Part shown: one piece after another, positions 28,002 to 35,535 of the stretch
Layout: each line of letters starts with the position of its first letter
Numbering within the stretch: the first letter of the stretch is position 1
NCBI GenBank assembly: GCA_963742105.1
Contig: CAVUKN010000007.1
Location: forward strand, 2,170,001 to 2,234,000
DNA length: 64,000 nucleotides
Source: Gp6-AA40 sp963742105
GTDB taxonomy: Bacteria; Acidobacteriota; Vicinamibacteria; Vicinamibacterales; UBA2999
Reading direction: 5' to 3'
Notes under the pieces: model-generated
What the model saw: only the letters and a program-made list of their open reading frames with translations
Database searches by the model: none
What the model was told of the DNA's origin: nothing
Translations under genes and position numbers: made by a program

Positions 28002-28340
28002 ATGCTCACTCCCCCTTCCGACGCGACGCCGCCGATTGCGGCGCTCGCGTCGGCATGTGTTCACCAGCTCCCCACATCCCCGACCTCCTTCGCTGCGGAT
28101 CGCGCGCTGTTCCACTCCACGTTCGAGGCGCTGCTGACGGCGGTCGCCGCGTCAGACGCGCGGCTTGCCTTCGACCGCGATGGGCGGCCGCAGGCGGTCA
28201 GTGCCGTCCGGCACGCGTTGCCGGCGATGGAGGCGGAATTGTTCGAGGCGATTCTGGAAGACCTGGCGTGCGAGTTGGCCGCAACGCAGGAAGCGCTTTA
28301 TCGCGTCGCGCTGGCCATGCGCGCGACCCCGCAATCATGA
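28002..28340 (+). CDS. Hypothetical helical protein downstream of metallothionein
   Basis: 112 residues, ATG start. Rich in Ala and hydrophobic heptads (FHSTFEALLTAVAAS, VRHALPAMEAELFEAILEDLACELAATQEALYRVALAM), predicted all-helical, no signal peptide. I do not recognise the family. It starts 8 nt after the metallothionein stop, has no ribosome-binding site, and has a GATAAT box 7 nt before the ATG. Co-expression with the metallothionein is likely; a role in metal handling is only a guess from position. Confidence 0.65.
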   Translation: MLTPPSDATPPIAALASACVHQLPTSPTSFAADRALFHSTFEALLTAVAASDARLAFDRDGRPQAVSAVRHALPAMEAELFEAILEDLACELAATQEALYRVALAMRATPQS

Positions 28341-28536
28341 AATCGAATCGTGAATAGCGAATCGTGAATCGTGAATCAGGAATCGTGAGTCGAATCATGA
28401 AGCGCGAATCGTGAATTGTGAATGATGAATCGCGATCGGTACGTCGGGCGGGTCCGGCACATGCGCTCGTCTTGATTCACGATTCACGATTCACGATTCA
28501 CGATTCGCGATTCACGATTCACGATTCCCTGGTTCA
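28339..28536. repeat. Inverted arrays of GAATCGT / ACGATTC units
   Basis: Left arm (about 28341-28435) repeats AATCGTGAATCGTGAATC with variants; right arm (about 28474-28530) repeats ATTCACGATTCACG. About 40 nt of unique GC-rich sequence separates them. The element sits between the convergent metallothionein pair and adk and can fold into a long hairpin on either strand. Confidence 0.8.
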
Positions 28537-29181
28537 CCACTGCCGCGTCACCTGCTGCAGTGCCTTGACGATGTCGTGTGACACGGCATCGAACAGCTGC
28601 GCGCCGTTGACGCGACAGAACGTCGGACGGTCCTGGTAGTATCCGATCAGCGGCGCCGTCTGCTCACGATAGACGGTCAGACGGTTCCGTACCACCACCT
28701 CTTCATCGTCCTTGCGCTGCGTCAGCGGACCGCCGCAATCGTGACAGGTGGCGAACTCCCCTTCTTCCTGCGCGTTCTGACCGCACTCTGAACAGACCAC
28801 GCGCGAGGCGAGGCGGCGCAGAATGTCCTCGTCGGGGCACGCAACCTCCAGGATCACAAGAGGCGCGCGACCGACGATGAGGCGATCGAGTGCGCGTGCC
28901 TGAGGCACGGTTCGCGGAAACCCGTCGAGGAGGAAGCCGCCGCGGCAGTCAGTCTCGGCAAGCCGTTCACGGACGATGCCGGTAATCAACCGATCGTCGA
29001 TCAGCCCGCCGGACGCCATGATCGCCCCGACCTGCTGGCCGAGCGGCGTCTCGCGGTGAACCGCGTCGCGCAGCATCGCCCCGGTGGAAATGTGCGGAAT
29101 CCCCCAGACGCGCTGGAGATGAGTGGCCTGGGTTCCCTTCCCGGCGCCGGGAGGACCCAGTAGCACCAGATTCAGTTCCAT
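28534..29181 (-). CDS. adk: Adenylate kinase
   Basis: 215 residues. P-loop LLGPPGAGKGTQA at the N-terminus, STGAMLRDAV, LLDGFPRTVPQA, and a long LID domain with a zinc site made of CSECGQ and CHDCGG, as in Gram-positive and other long-type kinases. It converts AMP and ATP to two ADP. The gene usually sits in the ribosomal-protein operon (secY-adk); here it is alone. Its 3' end abuts the inverted repeat array. Confidence 0.96.
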   Translation of the reverse strand: MELNLVLLGPPGAGKGTQATHLQRVWGIPHISTGAMLRDAVHRETPLGQQVGAIMASGGLIDDRLITGIVRERLAETDCRGGFLLDGFPRTVPQARALDRLIVGRAPLVILEVACPDEDILRRLASRVVCSECGQNAQEEGEFATCHDCGGPLTQRKDDEEVVVRNRLTVYREQTAPLIGYYQDRPTFCRVNGAQLFDAVSHDIVKALQQVTRQW

Positions 29182-29293
29182 CGACTCGTGTACCGGTGGA
29201 TCTCAACGTGAGGAATGTGGCGGAGCACATTCCGACCGCGTGCGGCCGGGGCGGCGGGTGATCGCTCGGTCCTGATTCAGCAGGGACATGGCA

Positions 29294-29770
29294 CTAGAGT
29301 ATGCGATTGACCGGCTGCAGCCGCTTCTCAAAACAGCGCGAATGCGGACTGCCGGCATATTCGCCATACGAAGGGATCGGCCGGTAGCCGGCCGATTCGT
29401 ACAGGTGGACCGCTTCCGGCTGTCGATCGCCGGTCTCGAGACGAACCACCGGCACGTGCAGCGACATCGCACGCGCTTCGAGAGCCGCGAGCACTGCCCG
29501 CGCATGCCCGCGACGGCGCGCAGCGGCCAGGACGAACATTCGCTTGACCTCGAGGCTGCCGTCCGCCATCGCTCGGAGGGCTCCACACGCGACAGGTCGA
29601 TCGTCCTCGTAGGCGATGAGAAACACACCTCCTGACGGGCTAAATGTCACCGGGTCGATACTGTGAATGATCGCACCTGGATAGCGCTGCTGAAGCTCTG
29701 CGTCGAGGGCACGCATAAGGAACATCGCGTCGGCTCCCGACGCGTCCGCCTCCCGGATGACGCGGTTCAT
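29294..29770 (-). CDS. GNAT family N-acetyltransferase
   Basis: 158 residues. The acetyl-CoA binding motif A is VKRMFVLAAARRRGHARAVLAALE, and the C-terminal part LETGDRQPEAVHLYESAGYRPI is typical of GNAT enzymes. The substrate cannot be predicted. The ATG overlaps the murI stop codon (ATGA), so it is translated together with glutamate racemase. Confidence 0.88.
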   Translation of the reverse strand: MNRVIREADASGADAMFLMRALDAELQQRYPGAIIHSIDPVTFSPSGGVFLIAYEDDRPVACGALRAMADGSLEVKRMFVLAAARRRGHARAVLAALEARAMSLHVPVVRLETGDRQPEAVHLYESAGYRPIPSYGEYAGSPHSRCFEKRLQPVNRIL

Positions 29771-30597
29771 ACCGGCAGCGGCAGCACTCGCTCGATCGGT
29801 TCGTGCATCAGGAGCTCGATCACGCGCTTCGCCTCGTTCACATCGCCACTCGAGTAGTAGATGATCCGCCCGGTACGCGTGTCGTCTTCTGCTGACCGTC
29901 GATCACCATTTCGCCCGCCGATGCCAAGCAGGCGCACGGTCTGACGCGCCACCGCTTCCCCGGTGTCGATCAAGGTCACGTCGGGGCCTACGAGGCGCTG
30001 CAGCGTGTCGCGGAGAAACGGGTAATGCGTGCAGCCGAGCACGATCGTGTCGGCGCCGCGCGCCAGCATCGGCCCCGTGAACGCGCGCAACAAACGTTCG
30101 GCCTCCGGACCGCTGACGTCTCCCGACTCGACGCGCTCGACCAAGCCGGGACTCGGTTGGGTGAGCAGTTCGACGCCGTCCGTATACCGCTGCACGAGAT
30201 CCGCAAATCGTTCCCCGTCGAGCGTAGCCGGGGTCGCCAGCACGCCGACGATGCGGCTGCGCGTCACCGCCACCGCCGGTTTCAGCGCCGGCTCCATTCC
30301 GACGATTGGCACGGCCGGAAACGCCTGCCGCAGCGTCGCCACGGCATGCGTCGTCGCAGTGTTGCACGCAACGACCACACCGCGCGCATGGTGACGCTCG
30401 AGCAGGAAGCGCGTTATCGCGAGCGATCTCTCCTGGATGAATGCCGGCGGTTTCGTGCCGTAGGGCACGTGAGCTGAATCCGCGACATACAAGATGTCGT
30501 CGTGCGGCGCCAGCTTCACGAGCTCACGCAACACCGACAAACCGCCGAGCCCGGAGTCGAAGACACCGAGCGGACCCTGCTGATCCATTCCAGTCAC
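29767..30597 (-). CDS. murI: Glutamate racemase
   Basis: 276 residues from GTG at 30597 or 273 from ATG at 30588. Motifs: GVFDSGLGGLSVLREL, YVADSAHVPYG, the first catalytic cysteine in VVACNTATTHA, and the second in VLGCTHYPFL. It makes D-glutamate for peptidoglycan. The region after LIDTGEAVARQTVRLL carries a short insertion (GGRNGDRRSAEDDTR). A GNAT gene follows with a 4-nt overlap. Confidence 0.95.
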   Translation of the reverse strand: MTGMDQQGPLGVFDSGLGGLSVLRELVKLAPHDDILYVADSAHVPYGTKPPAFIQERSLAITRFLLERHHARGVVVACNTATTHAVATLRQAFPAVPIVGMEPALKPAVAVTRSRIVGVLATPATLDGERFADLVQRYTDGVELLTQPSPGLVERVESGDVSGPEAERLLRAFTGPMLARGADTIVLGCTHYPFLRDTLQRLVGPDVTLIDTGEAVARQTVRLLGIGGRNGDRRSAEDDTRTGRIIYYSSGDVNEAKRVIELLMHEPIERVLPLPV

Positions 30598-30602
30598 GTT
30601 AC

Positions 30603-30835
30603 CGCATGGGGAAGGGGGCAGGGGGCTAAGGGGGCAGGGGAAAGGGGCACGGGAAAGGGGACGAGGGGACGGAGGGCAGGGCGAGGGAGCGGGAAGGGCC
30701 AGGCCGCAGGCAAGCCCGTCTATAACCCCGCCCTAGCTGCCGGCGCGGGCGCCTGCGGCCTGCGCCCTGCCCCTATCGCCTTCCTGCCCCCCGTCCCCTG
30801 TCCCCTGTCCCCTGTTCCCTGCTCCCTGGTTCCGG
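30603..30835. repeat. G-rich and C-rich minisatellite arms (possible G-quadruplexes)
   Basis: The left part (30603-30700) has many GGGG blocks (GGGGGCAGGGGGCTAAGGGG and similar). The right part (30785-30835) has CCCCTGTCCCCTG blocks. They are roughly complementary arms around a unique GC-rich centre of about 80 nt. Each arm has enough runs of four or more G on one strand to form intramolecular G-quadruplexes. Confidence 0.75.
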
Positions 30836-30892
30836 AACGGCTCCTGCACCCGAATTCGTGACGGACAAATCGAGCTCAGGAGGAGAAGCGCT

Positions 30893-31465
30893 ATGAAAGC
30901 AGCCATCATCGGAACTGTCGCCGCGCTGGCGATCAGCGCCACGGCAGCGGCTCAGGACAGTAAGGTCACATCGCAGACCAAAGTGAGCGGCGATGACGCC
31001 AAGACTGTCGTCATGCGCGGCTGCCTGCAGCAGACCGCGGCCGGCAACGGGTTCCTGCTGCTCGGCGGCGTGGCCGCGGCAGGTGACGACCTGAAATCCA
31101 AGTCGACGATCAAGACGGAGGTCGAGGACGGCAAGCGGACTGTCGAGGGCAGGAGCAAGACGAAGATCGACGACGACCACGCCATTGCGACAGCCGGAGC
31201 CACAACGGCGTATGCCGTGACGCCGCGCAGCGGGGTCGAACTGGCGTCACATGCCGGTCAGGAAGTGGAACTCACCGGCGCGCTGATTGAGGCAGGCAAG
31301 GGCAAGGCCGACGTGAAGTTCAAGGATGAAACGAAGAGCGATCGGAAGGACGCCCCGGATTCGAAGGTGCAGAACACGAGCAAGGCGGAAGTGGCCCGTG
31401 GCCCGCTGCCGCAGCTCATGGCCGTGTCGGTGAGGCCGCTCGGGCGCGCCTGCGAGGTGCAGTAA
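30893..31465 (+). CDS. Secreted protein of unknown function
   Basis: 190 residues with a signal peptide (MKAAIIGTVAALAISATAAAQ) and a strong AGGAGGAG site 8 nt before the ATG. The mature part begins with Lys/Thr/Asp-rich sequence, then VMRGCLQQTAAGNGFLLLGG, a highly charged middle (EDGKRTVEGRSKTKIDDDHA), and SGVELASHAGQEVELTGAL. The CLQ...Y-x-V...L-x-x-H-x-G-x-x-V-E-V-TG layout recurs in small acidobacterial secreted proteins of unknown function. It ends with ARGPLPQLMAVSVRPLGRACEV. A weak -24/-12 match lies 45 nt upstream. Confidence 0.7.
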   Translation: MKAAIIGTVAALAISATAAAQDSKVTSQTKVSGDDAKTVVMRGCLQQTAAGNGFLLLGGVAAAGDDLKSKSTIKTEVEDGKRTVEGRSKTKIDDDHAIATAGATTAYAVTPRSGVELASHAGQEVELTGALIEAGKGKADVKFKDETKSDRKDAPDSKVQNTSKAEVARGPLPQLMAVSVRPLGRACEVQ

Positions 31466-31475
31466 GACCGTGGAG

Positions 31476-31591
31476 CAATCGTGAATCGTGATTCGTGAAT
31501 CGTGATTGGAGACAACGGAGGCTGTTCGCGATTACGGACTTGCGCTCCTATGCACCATTCACGATTCACCATTCACGATTCACGATTTGTT
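31476..31591. repeat. Inverted arrays of AATCGTG / CACGATT units
   Basis: Left arm (about 31478-31507) is AATCGTGAATCGTGATTCG; right arm (about 31557-31588) is ATTCACGATTCACCATTC. About 50 unique nt lie between. It separates the convergent secreted-protein and cytochrome genes and matches the element near 28.4 kb. Confidence 0.75.
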
Positions 31592-32032
31592 CTATTCCGC
31601 CGGCCGCTCCTGGATCTGATCGAGATACTGCACGAGCGAGCCAAGCAGCACGTGCGGGTCGCGGCCGCCGATCTTCCGCGCAAAGACATCTCCCCACACC
31701 GGCATCGTCCGCTCGCCATGCGCGGCGACGCCCTTGCCCTCGATGATTTGGCGAACCCGCTCCGCCGGAAACACACCGTTGTTCTGTTTGGCGAGCAGTG
31801 TCAGGTCCGGTGGCGGCACCTTCAATGACGGCGCAACCGCTCCGTCCCCTTTGGCCCGCAGTCCGTGGCACGAAGCGCAATAGGTTCTGAACGTCTGCGC
31901 TCCGTCCGCCGAGGCCGCCAGTTGAGGCGACGGGCCGCTTTCGGCGCGACCCGTCGCCGCGATTGCCAGCAGAAGGCAGGCTGCCAGCAGAGCCCCCCCG
32001 TGCGGCGCCCACTTTCGAGACTGGAATCGCAT
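31592..32032 (-). CDS. Class I cytochrome c
   Basis: 146 residues. Signal or anchor segment (ALLAACLLLAIAATGRA), then one heme motif TYCASCHGLRAKGDG (C52-H56) and a methionine axial ligand in ERTMPVWGD (about M110), the usual arrangement of small periplasmic cytochromes c. AAGGAGGTG precedes the ATG. It would carry electrons in the periplasm. A possible weak sigma-54 site (32079-32092, minus strand) lies about 46 nt upstream, facing the universal stress protein promoter. Confidence 0.9.
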   Translation of the reverse strand: MRFQSRKWAPHGGALLAACLLLAIAATGRAESGPSPQLAASADGAQTFRTYCASCHGLRAKGDGAVAPSLKVPPPDLTLLAKQNNGVFPAERVRQIIEGKGVAAHGERTMPVWGDVFARKIGGRDPHVLLGSLVQYLDQIQERPAE

Positions 32033-32240
32033 TCCGCACCTCCTTCAACCGTGGCTGATTCAGATGCGAGTCGACGGTGCAACTTTCCCTCCGCAGTCCC
32101 GACGCGAAACAACGGCAGTTTCCAGACGGTCGGCCGATGTTGCCGCGGAAGATTTCGCGCTCGCACGAAAAATCCCCTTTCATCCTTCGCGAGGACGGCG
32201 CCAGGCGCGCCTGGCGCGAGTCCGGCGCGCGTCAGTGCCG

Positions 32241-32256
32241 TGGTACAGGACGTGCG
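32241..32256 (+). promoter_or_regulatory. Sigma-54 type promoter of the universal stress protein gene
   Basis: TGGTACAGGACGTGCG has GG and GC separated by exactly 10 nt and matches the -24 consensus (TGGYACR) fully; the -12 part is GTGC. It ends 24 nt before the ATG at 32281, with a GGGAGGA site in between. Confidence 0.6.
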
Positions 32257-32280
32257 CAGAACACCGGCGGGAGGACCGTC

Positions 32281-32796
32281 ATGACACCCACCATTACGCG
32301 GATTCTGGTGCCGACCGACTTCAGCGCCACATCCGACGCGGCTCTCGACTTCGCCAAGACGATCGCGGCGACGTTCGGCGCCTCGCTGCACCTGTTGCAC
32401 GTGTTCGAAGATCCGTTCGTGACTGGCGCATTCGCCGCGGAGACCTACGCGCCGCTGCCGCCAGCGACGCGGGCGGCCCTGTTCGACGACGCGACGGCAC
32501 GACTCGCGCACCGCCTGCCGCCGGCCGATCGGACGTGTTTCCACGGAACGACGGAAATCGTGACCGGCATCAGCGCGCCGGCGATTGTGGACTATGCCCG
32601 TGAGCACGACATCGATTTGATCGTGATGGGGACCCACGGGCGCACCGGCATGGCGCACCTGCTGATCGGCAGCGTCGCCGAGCGCGTCGTCCGCACCGCG
32701 CCGTGCCCGGTCCTGACCGTGCACCAGGATCGTCAGGTCGTGAAGCACCCGGCGCGATCGTATCTGCCGGAGTTTCCCGAGCAGGTCCCGGCGTAG
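32281..32796 (+). CDS. Universal stress protein (UspA family)
   Basis: 171 residues, single Usp domain. Starts TRILVPTDFSATSDAALDFAK, and has the ATP-binding motif GTHGRTGMAHLLIGSVAERVV, so it is probably the nucleotide-binding kind. It ends with APCPVLTVHQD and a short tail. Usp proteins of this type accompany growth arrest and energy or oxygen stress. It is divergent from the cytochrome c gene and carries its own sigma-54 type promoter. Confidence 0.92.
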   Translation: MTPTITRILVPTDFSATSDAALDFAKTIAATFGASLHLLHVFEDPFVTGAFAAETYAPLPPATRAALFDDATARLAHRLPPADRTCFHGTTEIVTGISAPAIVDYAREHDIDLIVMGTHGRTGMAHLLIGSVAERVVRTAPCPVLTVHQDRQVVKHPARSYLPEFPEQVPA

Positions 32797-32867
32797 GCCG
32801 CCACCAGCCGGCGGCGAGACGGTGGCGCGGACGCTTGTCAGGTCTGCGTGCGCGCGCCATCTGGAGG

Positions 32868-33019
32868 TCCCCTGCCGGGTAGGCTTCGCGGGATCGCGCC
32901 GGGTCCGCTTCGCGGCACCCGGCCTACGTCGGCGGAACCCGGCCGATCTCGCGGAACCCGGCCTACCTCGGCGGAACCCGCCTACCTCGGGGGACCCGGG
33001 CTACCTCGCGGGACGCGGG
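32868..33019. repeat. GGAACCCGGCCTACCTCGGC minisatellite
   Basis: Six or so imperfect copies of a unit of about 16-22 nt (GAACCCGGCCTACCTCGGCG) run from 32868 to the 3' end of the response regulator gene. An imperfect REP-like palindrome (GGCGCGGAC ... GTCTGCG, loop GCTTGTCAG) precedes it at about 32823-32856. Confidence 0.75.
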
Positions 33020-34374
33020 CTACTTGGTGGACAGGCCGAACTTCTCGATCCGGTAGCGGACCTGGTCGCGGTTGATGCCGAGGAGCTGGGCCGCCTGCGT
33101 CTGGTTGCCGCTGGCGCGGTCGAGCGCCTGGGTCAGCAGTTGACGCTCGACGTCATCGAGGTTGACGCCTTCCTCGGGCAGCCGGAACTGCGTTGGTGAG
33201 ACGGTTCGCGTGAGGGTGGTGAAGTCTTCCGGCTCGAGGCGGTCGCGGTCCACCAGCAGCATCGCCCGTTCGATGGCGTTGCGGAGCTCGCGGACATTGC
33301 CGGGCCACGGATATTGATTCAGTGTGTCGGCCGCCGCCGGCGAGAGGCCCTTGACCCGTTTGCGGAACTCACCGTTGAACCGGTCGATGAAGTAGTTGGC
33401 GAGCACGAGCACGTCGCCCTTGCGCTCCCGCAACGGCGGGAGGTGGATGGGCATGACCTGGAGCCGGTAGAACAGGTCTTCACGGAAGCGATTCGCCTTC
33501 ACTTCCTCCTCGAGATCTGCGGTTGGTCGCTGCGATCACACGGACGTCGACGCGAATGTCGTTGAGCGCCACCGACACGCTTGAAGGTCTTCTCCTCCAG
33601 GAAGCGCAGCAGCTTCGACTGGAGCGCCGCCGTCATCTCGCCGATTTCGTCGAGGAAGACGGTACCGCCGTCGGCCGTCTCGAACAGTCCCCGCTTCTGC
33701 GTCCGCGCGTCGGTGAAGGCGCCCCGCTCGTGTCCGAACAGCTCGCTTTCCAGCAGTTGCTCCGGAAGGGCCGAGCAGGTGATGTTGACGAACGCCCGCG
33801 CCTTGCGGTCGCTGTTGTAATGGACCGCCTTGGCCGCCAGGTCCTTGCCGGTTCCCGTTTCTCCAGTCAGCAGGACGGTGGACGCCGGACTGGCCGCGAC
33901 GCGCGCCAGCAGCGCCTTGATCCGTTGCATCGCCGGCGACTGGCCGATAATCGCGTCGAAACTGTAGTCGCCGCCTTGTGCGACCCGCAGCGCCTTCACC
34001 TCGCGCCGCAGTTCGATCGTCTCGAGCGCCTTTTCGACCAGCAGCACCACTTCGTCGAGATTGAACGGCTTGTTGACGTAGTGATAGGCACCCAGTTTCA
34101 TCGCCTCGATGGCGTTCTCGATGGTCGAGTAGGCGGTCATCAGAATGACCAGCGTCTCCGGTGCCTGTTCCTTGACGTGCCGCAGGACGGTGAGGCCGTC
34201 GCCATCCGGAAGCTTGAAATCGAGCAGCACGAGGTCCGCACCGGAGGCGCGCTCAAGCGCCTCGGCCGCCGTTCCGGCTTCGAGCACCCGGTAGCCTTCG
34301 CTGGTCAGCCGCTCGCGCAGCGACCATCGCAGCAGGGATTCGTCGTCAACAACAAGGATCGTCGGAGAGGGCAC
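33020..34374 (-). CDS. NtrC-type sigma-54 response regulator (RR1), with two frameshifts
   Basis: Receiver domain (ILVVDDESLLRWSLRERL, phosphorylated Asp in DLVLLDFKLPDGDG), AAA+ domain with Walker A GETGTGKD and Walker B GGTVFLDEIGEM, and a Fis-type helix-turn-helix (GNQTQAAQLLGINRDQVRYRIEKFGL without the last residues). The sigma-54 contact loop reads GAFTDA, not GAFTGA. The frame breaks after FKRVGG; the missing part (NDIRVDVRVIAATNR) is in a third frame, and the C-terminus resumes at 33502. Two one-base insertions near 33519 and 33568 explain this. It is divergent from the histidine kinase gene, with 23 bp between starts. Confidence 0.9.
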
Positions 34375-34397
34375 GGGTCATATTATTCAGGATCACG
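34375..34397. promoter_or_regulatory. 23-bp bidirectional promoter of RR1 and the histidine kinase
   Basis: The spacer has one AT patch, CATATTATTC. On the minus strand it gives TAATAT (34385-34380), 5 nt before the RR1 GTG. On the plus strand TATTAT (34381-34386) ends 11 nt before the kinase ATG. The length equals that of the divergent spacer at 13644-13666. Confidence 0.5.
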
Positions 34398-35535
34398 ATG
34401 GCAAACGCACCGAGTCTCGAAGACCTGAAACGCGCCCTCGACCACGCGGCGATCGTGGCGATCACCGACGTCACCGGGCTCATCACGTACGTGAACGACA
34501 AGTTCTGCGAAATCTCGGGCTACTCCCGCGACGAACTGATCGGCCACGACCACCGAATCATCAACTCCGCAATATCACCCGAAGGAGTTCATGCGCGAGC
34601 TGTGGCGGACCATCGCCCACGGCCAGGTCTGGCACGGCGAAATTCGGAATCGCGCCAAAGACGGCCACTACTACTGGGTCGACACGACCATCGTTCCCTT
34701 CATCGACCAGCGCGGCAAACCCTACCAGTACATCGCCATCCGGGCGGACATCACGGCACGCAAGGCGGCTGAGGAGCAGCTGGCACAGCAGGCCGCACTG
34801 GCGCGACTGGGGCAGATGGCGGCCGTCGTGGCCCACGAAGTCCGCAACCCGCTCGCCGGCATCAAAGGGGCGATGCAGATCCTGATGACGCGCCGGTCCG
34901 GCGGCGACGCCGAACTGCCGGTGATGCGCGACATCGTCAGCCGGATCGATGCGCTGAGCGAGTTGATCAACGACCTGATGGTGTTTGCCCGTCCCCGCGC
35001 GCTGCGACTCGGCGACGTCGAACTTCGCGCGCTCGCCGCAGGAGGCGGTGACGATGGTCCGGCGCGATCCGATTGCCGAGCACGTCGAGATCAGCATCGA
35101 CGGCGAACAGGCGTCGGTCGAGGCCGACGCCGAGATGGTTCGCGCGACCATCCTGAACCTGCTGATCAACGCGGCGCAGGCGATGAACGGGCAGGGCCGG
35201 ATCCGGATCACGATGACGCCCCGGCGCAACGCCATCGCGCTGGCGGTGCGAGACAGCGGACCCGGAATTCCGGCCGGAGATCCGGCTTCAGGTGCTCGAG
35301 CCGTTCTTCACCACGAAGGCACGCGGCGGCGGGCTTGGACTGCCGATTGCGAAGCGGACGGCGGAACTGCACGGCGGCACGTCTGACGGTGGACTGCCCC
35401 CCGGACGGAGGAACGTTGGTTACGCTGGAACTGCCGCTTCGACCGGCCGTGACGCGGGTGCATGCGCCGGATGGCCCGGATGCGGCCGCTCGAGGCCGAA
35501 CTTCTCGATCCGGTAGCGCACCTGGTCGCGATTGA
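34398..35535 (+). CDS. PAS-domain sensor histidine kinase, with four frameshifts
   Basis: The PAS domain reads AIVAITDVTGLITYVNDKFC and GYSRDELIGHDHRIINS, then (next frame) MRELWRTIAHGQVWHGEI and IRADITARKAAEEQL. The H-box is AAVVAHEVRNPLAGIKGAM; the ATPase domain has ILNLLINAAQAMNG (N-box), RDSGPGIP (G1) and FFTTKARGGGLGLPIAKR. Single extra bases near 34569, 35038, 35276 and 35383 break the frame, yet all motifs are intact, so the gene was whole very recently or is whole in reality. No transmembrane segment: a soluble NtrB-like kinase. It lies between RR1 (divergent) and RR2 (convergent) and presumably phosphorylates both. The stop at 35535 is uncertain. Confidence 0.85.

Noticed and set aside
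34398..35535. Calling the kinase a true pseudogene
   Set aside because: Every catalytic motif is intact across frames and only single-base shifts separate them, as in many core genes of this window.
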